From the NCBI GenBank assembly GCA_003157295.1, contig PMJF01000080.1, positions 3,259-9,927 on the forward strand: a DNA stretch of 6,669 bases, given 5' to 3'. The stretch is from Candidatus Moraniibacteriota bacterium. Lineage in GTDB: Bacteria > Patescibacteriota > Minisyncoccia > Moranbacterales > UBA11712. The stretch's first letter is position 1. Each line of letters opens with the position of its first letter. This document shows positions 1 to 6,669 of this stretch, piece after piece. The notes under the pieces were generated by a model. It searched no databases. It was not told the DNA's origin and saw only the letters and a list, made by a program, of their open reading frames with translations. The position numbers and the translations under genes were made by a program.

Positions 1-420
1 TGGGTAAAAGGAAATCACGACAGCAAAAATTTCAGATATCTTGCTCTAGATAACTATTTTACAGATTTTGAGAACTGGCGCTTTATTATCCTGGATTCGA
101 GTGATAAGTTCGGCTCTTCGACCGGCTTCCTGGAAAACTCTCAAATTTCTCTTCTGAGTGAGTGGCTTAAAACGGATAAAAATGTTGCGATTGCGATGCA
201 TCACCCGCCGTTCTTCTATAATTCCAGAAAAAACATCTACACAACTGATGAAATTCCGCTATATGATGATTTTTTCAAAGCACTCACGCCGAACGTTAAA
301 TATGTTTTCACTGGACATTGGCATTTTAACCAAACATCGGAAATAAACGGCATAAGCTTCATAACTCAAAAAGCGTTAACTCAAGACAAGGTATGTAATT
401 ATACCAACCTTGATCTGTAG
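1..420 (+). CDS. Calcineurin-like metallophosphoesterase, C-terminal part (5' end outside window, 3' end probably frameshifted)
   Basis: The open frame enters from the left edge and stops at TAG 418-420, giving 139 residues. It carries the second half of the metallophosphoesterase signature: GNHD at fragment residues 4-7, HHPP at 67-70, and GHWH at 105-108 (nt 313-324). These are metal-binding elements of the calcineurin-like (PF00149) fold, which hydrolyses phosphoesters at a two-metal centre. The N-terminal DxH and GDxxD motifs must lie upstream of the window. The arrangement resembles CpdA/Icc-type class III phosphodiesterases, but the substrate cannot be told from this part. The fragment ends about 30 residues after GHWH with NYTNLDL, where family members normally continue with another strand. 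Such a continuation exists in the next frame (416-496, listed separately). The gene precedes the GT39 gene on the same strand, probably in one transcript. The family call is secure; the specific function is unknown. Confidence 0.88.
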   Translation, partial: WVKGNHDSKNFRYLALDNYFTDFENWRFIILDSSDKFGSSTGFLENSQISLLSEWLKTDKNVAIAMHHPPFFYNSRKNIYTTDEIPLYDDFFKALTPNVKYVFTGHWHFNQTSEINGISFITQKALTQDKVCNYTNLDL

Positions 421-496
421 AAAAACAGTATTTAAAGAAGTCTTTTCCGCCAATGGTGATGAAAAAATGTTTAACAATTTGAATTTCAATCCATGA
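416..496 (+). pseudogene. Displaced 3' tail of the metallophosphoesterase in frame +2
   Basis: From about 416 the +2 frame is open to TGA 494-496 and reads like a protein end, including KTVFKEVFSANG followed by DEKMFNNLNFNP. It follows naturally on from the frame-1 sequence NYTNLDL, which is cut by TAG 418-420. Its stop overlaps the ATG of the next gene as ATGA (493-496), the arrangement also seen at 6567-6570. The simplest reading is that the intact gene ended at 496 and that one extra base, or two missing bases, lies at roughly 400-418. This could be a true mutation, an assembly or sequencing error, or, less likely, recoding. The alternative is that 421-492 is simply a non-coding spacer. 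Confidence 0.6.
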
Positions 497-2172
497 TGGA
501 TTTTTTGAAAAAAAATTGGAAAATAATTGTTTTTGCGGCTGTTGTGGCGCTCGCGATTTTTTTTCGTGTCTATCATTTCCACGACTGGCTTTTTTTCAAA
601 ATGGACCAGGCGCGGGACGCTTTTACGGCGCAAAATGCTTATAATCTCGGAATTGGATATTTGCCGGTGCTGGGACCAAAAGCGGGGGGCACGCATGTCA
701 ATCTAGGCCCTTTCTTTTATTATTTCCAATATCTGGCGACCGTCATCCTCCATAGCGTTGCACCGCCTGTCATGGCTTATCCGGATCTATTTTTTTCGAT
801 CCTTACGATTCCGCTGCTTTACCTTTTTCTTAAGAAATATTTTGACCGTAACTGGTCTTTGATCCTCACGAGCCTTTACGCACTGGGGTTTCTCGGGATC
901 GAGTATTCGCGCTTCGCCTGGAACCCGAATTCTTTGCCTTTTTTCAATTTACTGTTCTTCTTTTCGCTGCTGAATATTTTTGATCCTCGCTACAAATATA
1001 AGCTTCGCTGGTATGCTCTTGCGGGTCTGGCGTTTGCCGTCTCGACCCAACTTCACTTTCTTTCTTTTTTCACCTTGCCACTGCTGACGCTTATATTTTT
1101 GATCATAAACCGCAAAGAGCTGAAAGGCGCCCTCAACTGGAAAAAAATTCTGATATTTGTCGGCATAATCTTTTTGCTCTATGTTCCTGTCATCGCAAAT
1201 GAACTCCATACGAAATTTCATGATTCAAAAGCATTTCTTGACGCGCTGCGCTCGAAACCTGCCAATCACGGTCTTTTCAAAAATATAGCGAAGGATATTT
1301 TATATTTTGGAAACAATTGGATCACGATATTGACTGGCACAATATTATCCGGTAAAAAAAGTCTCCCGGCAAATGCGATATGGATCTTATTTATTTTGCC
1401 GGCAATTTTTCTTAATTGGAAATTTTGGAGAGCGGAAAAAGATCCCACGCGAAAAAAATTCTTGTTGGTTACATTGATATGGCTTCCGATATATTTTCTT
1501 GGATATATCCCGATCGCTTTCCAAATCAGACCCCGCTTTTTTTTACCGATGTTGCCCTTGCCGTTCATTTTTTTGGGGTACGTGTCTACTTACCTTATTT
1601 CAAAAAAACAAATTTGGCTTAAATATCTTCCATTTTTATTGGTCGCAGTTGTTTTGGCCGGCAATGTTTACGGAACGTTGGCCTGGTTCAAAGAAATGAA
1701 AGATGCTCAGAAAAAAGGAGTATATCCCAAGCGGACAATTATTCTTAAAGCGAAAGATGGGATCACGCTCTGGCATCTCGAAAGCGCGGCAAATTATATT
1801 GCGGCTAATTGCCCACAAAATACGGTCTATGTAAAAACTTCATCCGAATATAGCCGGCCGATAAAATATTTGCTGGGGCTTAAGAGCAAAAACGAATTGT
1901 CGCTCCTTAGCGCGAAGACAGGTGATCCAACTGCTTGCTATTTTGGATCGAAGAGGACTAGGGCGAAGGGCAGCGGTCTCAATGATGCCATTAGCTCCGA
2001 ATTTTCAGTGGCTGGTGAAAAAAAATTCGGCGCTTTCACAATTCAGGTCCTGAAACTAAACGATAATTTTGTCGGTCAAGCGCTGCCTACTTTTCACAAA
2101 AGCGCTGATGATCTGCAAAATTCCGATCGTGTTTATTGGAAAGACATCTTCAAGGCCTCTAAGAAGCATTGA
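493..2172 (+). CDS. GT39/PMT-like polytopic membrane glycosyltransferase
   Basis: This 559-residue protein has roughly 11-13 predicted membrane segments, the first at about residues 10-25 and the last near 378-396. The first exported loop holds an acidic motif, DQARD at 38-42, in the position where GT-C enzymes of the GT39/ArnT (PMT_2) group carry their catalytic acidic residue. Further family-like elements are LGPFFYY (71-77), SRFAWNPN (139-146) and RPRFFLPMLP (346-355). Such enzymes transfer a sugar from a polyprenyl-phosphate donor to a lipid, glycan or protein acceptor on the outer face of the membrane. Residues from about 400 to 559 form a soluble, presumably exported domain with the protein's only two cysteines, C440 and C482. 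The start is ATG 493, overlapping a TGA as ATGA; ATG 496 is an alternative. No Shine-Dalgarno is visible, so translational coupling is likely. A polyprenyl-phosphate sugar synthase is encoded next. Acceptor and sugar are unknown. Confidence 0.8.
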   Translation: MMDFLKKNWKIIVFAAVVALAIFFRVYHFHDWLFFKMDQARDAFTAQNAYNLGIGYLPVLGPKAGGTHVNLGPFFYYFQYLATVILHSVAPPVMAYPDLFFSILTIPLLYLFLKKYFDRNWSLILTSLYALGFLGIEYSRFAWNPNSLPFFNLLFFFSLLNIFDPRYKYKLRWYALAGLAFAVSTQLHFLSFFTLPLLTLIFLIINRKELKGALNWKKILIFVGIIFLLYVPVIANELHTKFHDSKAFLDALRSKPANHGLFKNIAKDILYFGNNWITILTGTILSGKKSLPANAIWILFILPAIFLNWKFWRAEKDPTRKKFLLVTLIWLPIYFLGYIPIAFQIRPRFFLPMLPLPFIFLGYVSTYLISKKQIWLKYLPFLLVAVVLAGNVYGTLAWFKEMKDAQKKGVYPKRTIILKAKDGITLWHLESAANYIAANCPQNTVYVKTSSEYSRPIKYLLGLKSKNELSLLSAKTGDPTACYFGSKRTRAKGSGLNDAISSEFSVAGEKKFGAFTIQVLKLNDNFVGQALPTFHKSADDLQNSDRVYWKDIFKASKKH

Positions 2173-2192
2173 TTGGATTTTGGCGAAAAGAC

Positions 2193-2221
2193 TTGGAATA
2201 TTTTCAAAAATAATTTAGAAT
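2193..2221 (+). promoter_or_regulatory. Candidate sigma70-like promoter upstream of the GT2 gene
   Basis: TTGGAA at 2193-2198 (4 of 6 matches to TTGACA) is followed after exactly 17 nt by TAGAAT at 2216-2221 (5 of 6 matches to TATAAT). It lies in the only sizeable intergenic gap of the window (2173-2251) and points toward the GT2 start at 2252. It would start transcription near 2228 and give a short leader of about 24 nt. The region is AT-rich, so chance matches are common, and the consensus in this lineage is not known. Confidence 0.35.
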
Positions 2222-2255
2222 GTCAAAGCAGTTAATGGTTGAACAAAAACAATGA
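2220..2255 (+). CDS. Possible 11-codon leader ORF overlapping the GT2 start
   Basis: A minimal frame, MSKQLMVEQKQ, runs from ATG 2220 to TGA 2253-2255, with a second in-frame ATG at 2235. Its stop overlaps the GT2 ATG as ATGA (2252-2255), which matches the coupling geometry at 493 and 6567. It might let ribosomes reach a GT2 start that lacks a Shine-Dalgarno. If the promoter at 2193-2221 is used, only the version from ATG 2235 would be on the transcript. A frame this short arises easily by chance, so this is a weak call. Confidence 0.15.
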   Translation: MSKQLMVEQKQ

Positions 2256-3004
2256 GGGAGACCAGCATATCGGTTGTTTTACCTTGTTATAACGAGGAAA
2301 AAACCATCCATCAAAACATAAGAAGAATAGCAGCCTATCTGTCTCGAAGGTTTGCCAATTTTGAGATAATTGCCGTAAACGACGGGAGTGTCGATAACAC
2401 CATACGCGAGCTCAATAAAATGCCAGCCAAGTTGCCTATCAAGGTCATAAATAACCCAAAAAATCAAGGCAAAGGGGGAGTGGTCAGGGACGGCATTCTG
2501 GCCAGCCAATACGATGTGGTGATGTTTCTGGACGCGGACCTTGGAATTCCGATCGAAGAGCTGGAAAAATTTGTCGCAGAAATAAAAAATGGATATGATA
2601 TTGCCATCGCCTCGCGCTTTGTTCCGGGGCTCAAAATAAAAAGGCCGGTTTTATGGTATCGGAAGATCATGGAAAGAGTTTTTCGCATCATGCGTATGGT
2701 GATCATCAACCAATGGACGGTGAAAGATACGCAATGCGGCTTCAAGGTTTTTAAGAGGGAGGCTGCGATCAATATTTTTTCGCGGATGACGGTCAAACGC
2801 TTTGCGTTTGACGCGGAGGTTGTTTACATTGCGAAAAAATTTCACTATAAGATCAAGGAATTGCCGATATCGCTTCAAAATCCACCCAACAGCCACGTGC
2901 GTCTATTTCCCGATCCGATAAATATGACTCTGGATCTTTTGAAAATTCGATGGAACGCTACGAGAAAAATTTATAACATTCCTCGCCATAATAAAGATAA
3001 ATAA
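2252..3004 (+). CDS. GT2 family glycosyltransferase, polyprenyl-phosphate sugar synthase (ALG5/DPM1-like)
   Basis: This is a complete 250-residue GT-A enzyme. It opens with the GT2 nucleotide-sugar-binding strand (VVLPCYNEE, 8-16), followed by NDGS (43-46), NQGKGGVVRDG (71-81) and the metal-binding DAD at 94-96. The second half carries DTQCGFKVF (159-167) and RFAFDAEV (183-190), which closely match the signatures of dolichyl-phosphate beta-glucosyltransferase (ALG5). The expected reaction is transfer of a hexose from UDP- or GDP-sugar to polyprenyl (undecaprenyl) phosphate on the cytoplasmic face. No transmembrane helix is evident, so it is probably a peripheral membrane enzyme. The product would be a donor for the GT39-type protein encoded just upstream, and perhaps for the one just downstream. 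ATG 2252 is the first possible start after an in-frame TGA at 2240-2242; no Shine-Dalgarno precedes it. The family is sure; the sugar is not. Confidence 0.92.
   Translation: MRETSISVVLPCYNEEKTIHQNIRRIAAYLSRRFANFEIIAVNDGSVDNTIRELNKMPAKLPIKVINNPKNQGKGGVVRDGILASQYDVVMFLDADLGIPIEELEKFVAEIKNGYDIAIASRFVPGLKIKRPVLWYRKIMERVFRIMRMVIINQWTVKDTQCGFKVFKREAAINIFSRMTVKRFAFDAEVVYIAKKFHYKIKELPISLQNPPNSHVRLFPDPINMTLDLLKIRWNATRKIYNIPRHNKDK
2792..2812. repeat. Perfect 9-bp inverted repeat with 3-nt loop inside the GT2 gene
   Basis: The arm GTCAAACGC at 2792-2800 and its exact reverse complement at 2804-2812 flank a TTT loop. The hairpin lies wholly within the codons for the conserved VKRFAFDAE segment. A 9-bp perfect stem with a short loop is uncommon but not impossible by chance in a window of this size. 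Function is unknown, and the coding constraint may explain it. Confidence 0.5.
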
Positions 3005-3010
3005 GTCTCG

Positions 3011-5302
3011 ATGAAAGATTTTTTTCTGAAAAACGAAAAATTCAAGGTAATCATTTTTTTTGCTATTTTATCCATTCTTCTCACCTGGCCGACGGCATGG
3101 CATTTTTTTTCGTCAGTACCGAGTTCTGGATCAGACACGATGCAAGTCATCGGAGTTGCAGGGGACAAGGCGAATTTGCTTTCCGACAAGGGAATTTTCG
3201 CCGGAACTACTGAACTTATAAAAAAGTCGGAATTCAATATTACAGCTGTTTATGCTATTTTTCAGCTTATTTTTGGCCGAGTGGCCGGTTATAATCTCTT
3301 GTTTTTTGTGTCCTTCATCCTTTCCGGATTTGGCGCATATCTTCTTGCTTTTTATTTTACTAAAAATAAGCCGGCTTCGCTTATCGCCGGAATTATTTTC
3401 GCCTTTTCACCTTTCCATATTCACAACTCTCTCAGCACAAATGTAGGAACGATGCATCAGGAATGGCTTCCGTTTTTCGCTCTGTATCTTTTCAAGTTTT
3501 TCGAAGATTTGCGCTTAAAAGATTTCTCCGCGGCCGGCCTTTTTCTGCTAATGATCGCCTTTACGGAGCATCAGCTGCTCGCTTTCACAGCAATTTTTAT
3601 TTTATTTTTTCTTTTATACAAAGTAATTTCCCAGCCCCAAATATATCTTCGTCTGAAACTTTGGCTTTATGTCGGAGCGAGCGTTTTGGTCTTGTCGGTG
3701 TTGTTCTTTTTTATGTTCCGGTCACTTTTTTCAATTGCCGGTTCAAGCCACAATTATCTGGATGCCGGACTCAAATCAGCGGTAAAGTATTCAAATGACT
3801 CTTTGAGCATTTTCGTCACACCGCCTTTCCACTCCTTCTGGCCGAAAGCCTTTCAGGGCTTGAGAGTGCAATTTGAAAGGAAGTCTTCCAGTAATTTCTC
3901 GGTCTTTGCAGGATATACAGTGCTTCTTCTTTCTCTTTTCGGGATTGCTTTTTCAAAATGGGCAAAAAAAAGAAAGCTGGCGACAAAAGGAATATTTTTC
4001 TGGCTGGCGGTCGCTATTGGATTTTACGTCTTATCCTTTGGACCTTATCTTCATTACAAAGGCCTTTTGGATCCGCCGGTCAAGATGCCTTATTATCTCA
4101 TTTATCAGTATCTTCCATTTTATAAGAATATCCGCACCGTTGGGAGACTTTTCGTTTACTCAATGTTGGGATTTTCTCTTTTGGCAGCGTGGGGAATATC
4201 TTTTATAAATTTTCAATTTTATCGCCGAAAACAAGGCTCGTCAAAGGCGGCAATTTTTTCCCATACGGGGGATCACCCGCAGGGTGACAATTTTCAAAAA
4301 AATAAAAAAATTGAAGAGAATATAAAATCAAGAGAAGGAGAAAGCGTTGGATGGAATTTGAATACAAGATCAAAAATACTTTATATAATTGCGGGGTTGA
4401 TTGTTATTCTTGAATTTCTGGCTGTGCCGCTAAAGACAAACTCTCTTTTGCACTCTTCTTTCTATGAAAAATTAGGCCAGGATAAGGCAAATTATAGCGT
4501 ACTCGAGATTCCTGGCAGCACGGACTATGATTTTGCCTCGCGCGATTTGGTCTGGAAGAGCATCCATCGCAAAAATACGATCAACGGATATGATTTTGCC
4601 AGAGTTAATAAGGCTGGTTATCAATTCCAAACCAGCACGCCGATAATCAGCACTTTGCTCTACGATATTCCCGGGGGATCAAGCGGCAGCGGTACTGATA
4701 TTATGAAGAATTCCTATTATGATATCTCGAGTGAAATACTTGACTATTACAATATTCGATGGATAATTCTAGACAAAGCAAGCCTTAAGGGGAGCCCGGA
4801 AAAGAGTGATCCAAATATGTTTTATCCAGTCAAGGCTTATATAGCGAGTGTGATAAAGTGCGCTGACGAATATGAGGATCAGTTTCTCTATGCCTGCAAG
4901 ATAGATCAATCTGTCGTGCCTAACCATATGTTTCTAACGATGGATATTTCTAACATTCATTGGATCGGAAAAAGCGAGGCAAAGAATGGGCTTCAACGCT
5001 TTGCGGAAAATGGCGCTGGACTAAAGTTGGTCAACATGTCGCAAGGAACGCAAAAAAACCGCCTGAATTTCAATTTAAAAATCGCAAAGCCATTGATGAT
5101 CAAGGTTTTTCTCAATGGTCAGGAAGTTTTCAATAAATACATTACGGCGATCGGTCAAAAGCAGAGCATCAGCGTCGATCTTCCGAATATCAAACCAGGT
5201 GAGAATGATATTACTTTCGGGGTATACGGGGCTGACAATGCCGAAATCCATTCCGACAAAAAAATTGACACGGTGGCGATATATCAGGTAGGAGTGGAAT
5301 AG
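3011..5302 (+). CDS. Large polytopic membrane protein, putative GT-C/YfhO-like glycosyltransferase with C-terminal exported domain
   Basis: This 763-residue protein has about 11-12 predicted membrane segments, the first at about 12-32 and the last at about 455-473. A roughly 290-residue soluble C-terminal region follows. The first exported loop contains SGSDTMQ (39-45), a possible GT-C acidic site. YKNIRTVGRL (371-380) before a helix and ILEFLAVPL (466-474) at the last helix recall YfhO-like and PTPS-related (6-pyruvoyl-tetrahydropterin synthase-related) membrane proteins. I base this on general resemblance, not a precise signature. Residues about 680-745 look beta-rich, possibly a small carbohydrate-binding-like sandwich. 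The only two cysteines, C617 and C629, lie in the exported part. Residues 403-454, between the last two helices, form an unusual charged, low-complexity cytoplasmic loop. ATG 3011 lies 6 nt after the GT2 stop without a Shine-Dalgarno, so co-transcription is likely. It may transfer sugars from the GT2 product, but this is inference. Confidence 0.72.
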   Translation: MKDFFLKNEKFKVIIFFAILSILLTWPTAWHFFSSVPSSGSDTMQVIGVAGDKANLLSDKGIFAGTTELIKKSEFNITAVYAIFQLIFGRVAGYNLLFFVSFILSGFGAYLLAFYFTKNKPASLIAGIIFAFSPFHIHNSLSTNVGTMHQEWLPFFALYLFKFFEDLRLKDFSAAGLFLLMIAFTEHQLLAFTAIFILFFLLYKVISQPQIYLRLKLWLYVGASVLVLSVLFFFMFRSLFSIAGSSHNYLDAGLKSAVKYSNDSLSIFVTPPFHSFWPKAFQGLRVQFERKSSSNFSVFAGYTVLLLSLFGIAFSKWAKKRKLATKGIFFWLAVAIGFYVLSFGPYLHYKGLLDPPVKMPYYLIYQYLPFYKNIRTVGRLFVYSMLGFSLLAAWGISFINFQFYRRKQGSSKAAIFSHTGDHPQGDNFQKNKKIEENIKSREGESVGWNLNTRSKILYIIAGLIVILEFLAVPLKTNSLLHSSFYEKLGQDKANYSVLEIPGSTDYDFASRDLVWKSIHRKNTINGYDFARVNKAGYQFQTSTPIISTLLYDIPGGSSGSGTDIMKNSYYDISSEILDYYNIRWIILDKASLKGSPEKSDPNMFYPVKAYIASVIKCADEYEDQFLYACKIDQSVVPNHMFLTMDISNIHWIGKSEAKNGLQRFAENGAGLKLVNMSQGTQKNRLNFNLKIAKPLMIKVFLNGQEVFNKYITAIGQKQSISVDLPNIKPGENDITFGVYGADNAEIHSDKKIDTVAIYQVGVE
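4229..4370 (+). repeat. Putative in-frame inserted segment with small palindrome in the 763-aa membrane protein gene
   Basis: The segment encodes residues about 407-453, a hydrophilic stretch unlike its surroundings (for example HTGDHPQGDN). It contains the palindrome TCACCC (4273-4278), loop GCA, GGGTGA (4282-4287), and GC-rich bases flanked by A/T tracts. It falls exactly in the cytoplasmic loop between the last two membrane helices, where an insertion would be tolerated. It could be a short palindromic interspersed element captured in-frame, or simply a variable loop. A 6-bp stem alone is expected several times by chance. Confidence 0.3.
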
Positions 5303-5334
5303 AACTCCGAAAGATAAGCTCAAATTACAAATGA

Positions 5335-6063
5335 ATGGGAATGAACAACGGCAGTAAAATTCTTGGCGTGAGAATCGATAATTTTTCTGTCGAGGAAATA
5401 AAAAATGAAATATTTCATATTCTTGACAATAGCCCTCGGCAAAAGTGCGTCACGACCCTCAATCCCGAAATTATTCTCAAGGCGCATCGGGACAAGAATT
5501 ATCGAGATGTTCTCAACTGCGCGGACTTGAATATTTGCGACGGATTTGGGTTGAAACTTATAAGTATGCTGAAAAACAAACCCATAAAAGCCAGATTCGC
5601 GGGCGCCGACCTGGCTGATTTTTTATTGGAGACGGCCGGTCAAAGAAGATTGAAGATATTGGTTATTGCAGCTAAAGACAGCCTGAGCACGCCCGAGGAA
5701 ATTGAGCGGGCTATAACTGATAAATATCCTAATTTATCAGTAAAATCCAAGTATTTTGAGGGTAGCCAAGACTTCTTCGAAAATGCTATAATAAGGGAAG
5801 CCGAAATCGTTTTCGTTAATTTCGGCGTACCAAAACAGGAAAAATTCATATTGGAAAATCGGGCTAAATTTCCAAAGGCCAAAATCCTTGTCGGAGTAGG
5901 GGGCGCCTTTGATTTTTTGACCGGGCGCTTCAAAAGGGCGCCAAGGATATTGCGGGATACGGGACTGGAATGGCTGTGGCGGCTTCTGCAAGAGCCGAAA
6001 AGGATCAGAAGAATATGCCGCGCGGTGATAGTCTTTCCTGTGTTAGCTTTTATAAAAAAATAA
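5335..6063 (+). CDS. WecG/TagA/CpsF family glycosyltransferase
   Basis: This complete 242-residue protein covers the whole WecG/TagA/CpsF (GT26) domain. The hallmarks in order are LGVRIDNFS (10-18), TTLNPEI (40-46), ADLNICDGFGL (63-73), GVPKQEKFI (164-172) and VGGAFDFLTGRFKRAP (188-203), followed by the basic, aromatic C-terminal motif LEWLWRLLQEPKR (211-223). The conserved Thr/Asn of TLNPE and the Asp of CDG are intact, so it should be active. Family members transfer N-acetylmannosamine or its uronic acid to lipid-linked GlcNAc, as in teichoic acid linkage units and enterobacterial common antigen, or act on related capsule intermediates. The final residues, rich in Arg/Lys and hydrophobic side chains, fit the membrane-associating tail of the family. 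ATG 5335 is taken as the start; ATG 5341 is equally possible. The gap to the gene upstream is 32 nt with no Shine-Dalgarno next to the start. The exact sugar is unknown. Confidence 0.93.
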   Translation: MGMNNGSKILGVRIDNFSVEEIKNEIFHILDNSPRQKCVTTLNPEIILKAHRDKNYRDVLNCADLNICDGFGLKLISMLKNKPIKARFAGADLADFLLETAGQRRLKILVIAAKDSLSTPEEIERAITDKYPNLSVKSKYFEGSQDFFENAIIREAEIVFVNFGVPKQEKFILENRAKFPKAKILVGVGGAFDFLTGRFKRAPRILRDTGLEWLWRLLQEPKRIRRICRAVIVFPVLAFIKK

Positions 6064-6066
6064 TCA

Positions 6067-6669
<603 letters not shown>

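Noticed and set aside
412..424. prfB-like programmed +1 frameshift at CTG-TAG-A
   Set aside because: Slipping from CTG to TGT gives poor re-pairing and no upstream stimulatory element is seen; an indel is simpler.
2173..2251. Intrinsic terminator after the GT39-like gene
   Set aside because: No GC-rich stem followed by a T-run is present; the short A/T palindrome near 2199-2212 leaves no workable loop.
2464..2796. 110-codon minus-strand frame opposite the GT2 gene
   Set aside because: It overlaps a confidently assigned gene and has no family features or plausible expression context.
3463..4208. Two 111-codon + strand frames inside the 763-residue membrane protein gene
   Set aside because: They are out-of-frame readings of the longer gene, whose membrane segments and continuity are clear.
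5904..5943. Inverted repeat with GGCGCC at both ends inside the WecG/TagA gene
   Set aside because: It is imperfect, has a loop of more than 20 nt, and encodes the conserved GGAFDF and FKRAP motifs, so coding constraint explains it.

Overview
This is an AT-rich bacterial window in which every convincing gene lies on the + strand. The genes are tightly packed: two 4-nt ATGA stop/start overlaps, other gaps of 3, 6 and 32 nt, and one larger gap of 79 nt. The gene content suggests a small-genome Candidate Phyla Radiation (Patescibacteria/Parcubacteria-like) organism, with very hydrophobic GT39-type proteins, an ALG5-like GT2, a WecG/TagA/CpsF enzyme and no obvious Shine-Dalgarno sequences. This placement is an inference from gene style, because no rRNA or marker phylogeny is available here. 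TAA, TAG and TGA all serve as stops, so there is no sign of TGA recoding.

Layout. 1-420 is the C-terminal part of a calcineurin-like metallophosphoesterase. Its reading frame appears broken near the end: a coding-looking tail continues in the +2 frame to a TGA at 494-496 that overlaps the next start. 493-2172 is a GT39/PMT-like polytopic glycosyltransferase. The 79-nt gap 2173-2251 holds a plausible sigma70-like promoter. 2252-3004 is a GT2 enzyme of the dolichyl/polyprenyl-phosphate sugar synthase (ALG5/DPM1-like) type. 3011-5302 is a 763-residue polytopic membrane protein with a large C-terminal exported domain, probably a GT-C/YfhO-like enzyme. 5335-6063 is a WecG/TagA/CpsF glycosyltransferase. 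6067-6570 is a small, very hydrophobic membrane protein of unknown function. 6567 to the window end is the start of glutamyl-tRNA synthetase (gltX).

How the genes may work together (inference). The GT2 protein would load a sugar onto a polyprenyl phosphate on the cytoplasmic face. The two large membrane proteins are of the kind that use such lipid-linked sugars on the outer face. The WecG/TagA protein would add an N-acetylmannosamine-type sugar to a lipid-linked intermediate in the cytoplasm. Together they look like a cell-surface glycan or glycoconjugate assembly cluster, with gltX translationally linked at its downstream end.

I did not find a CRISPR array, an insertion sequence, a tRNA or rRNA gene, or a clear intrinsic terminator. 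The most notable points are the probable frameshift in the phosphoesterase, the absent Shine-Dalgarno sequences, the paired cysteines in both large membrane proteins, and a foreign-looking in-frame segment in a loop of the 763-residue protein. None of these by itself establishes a new system.
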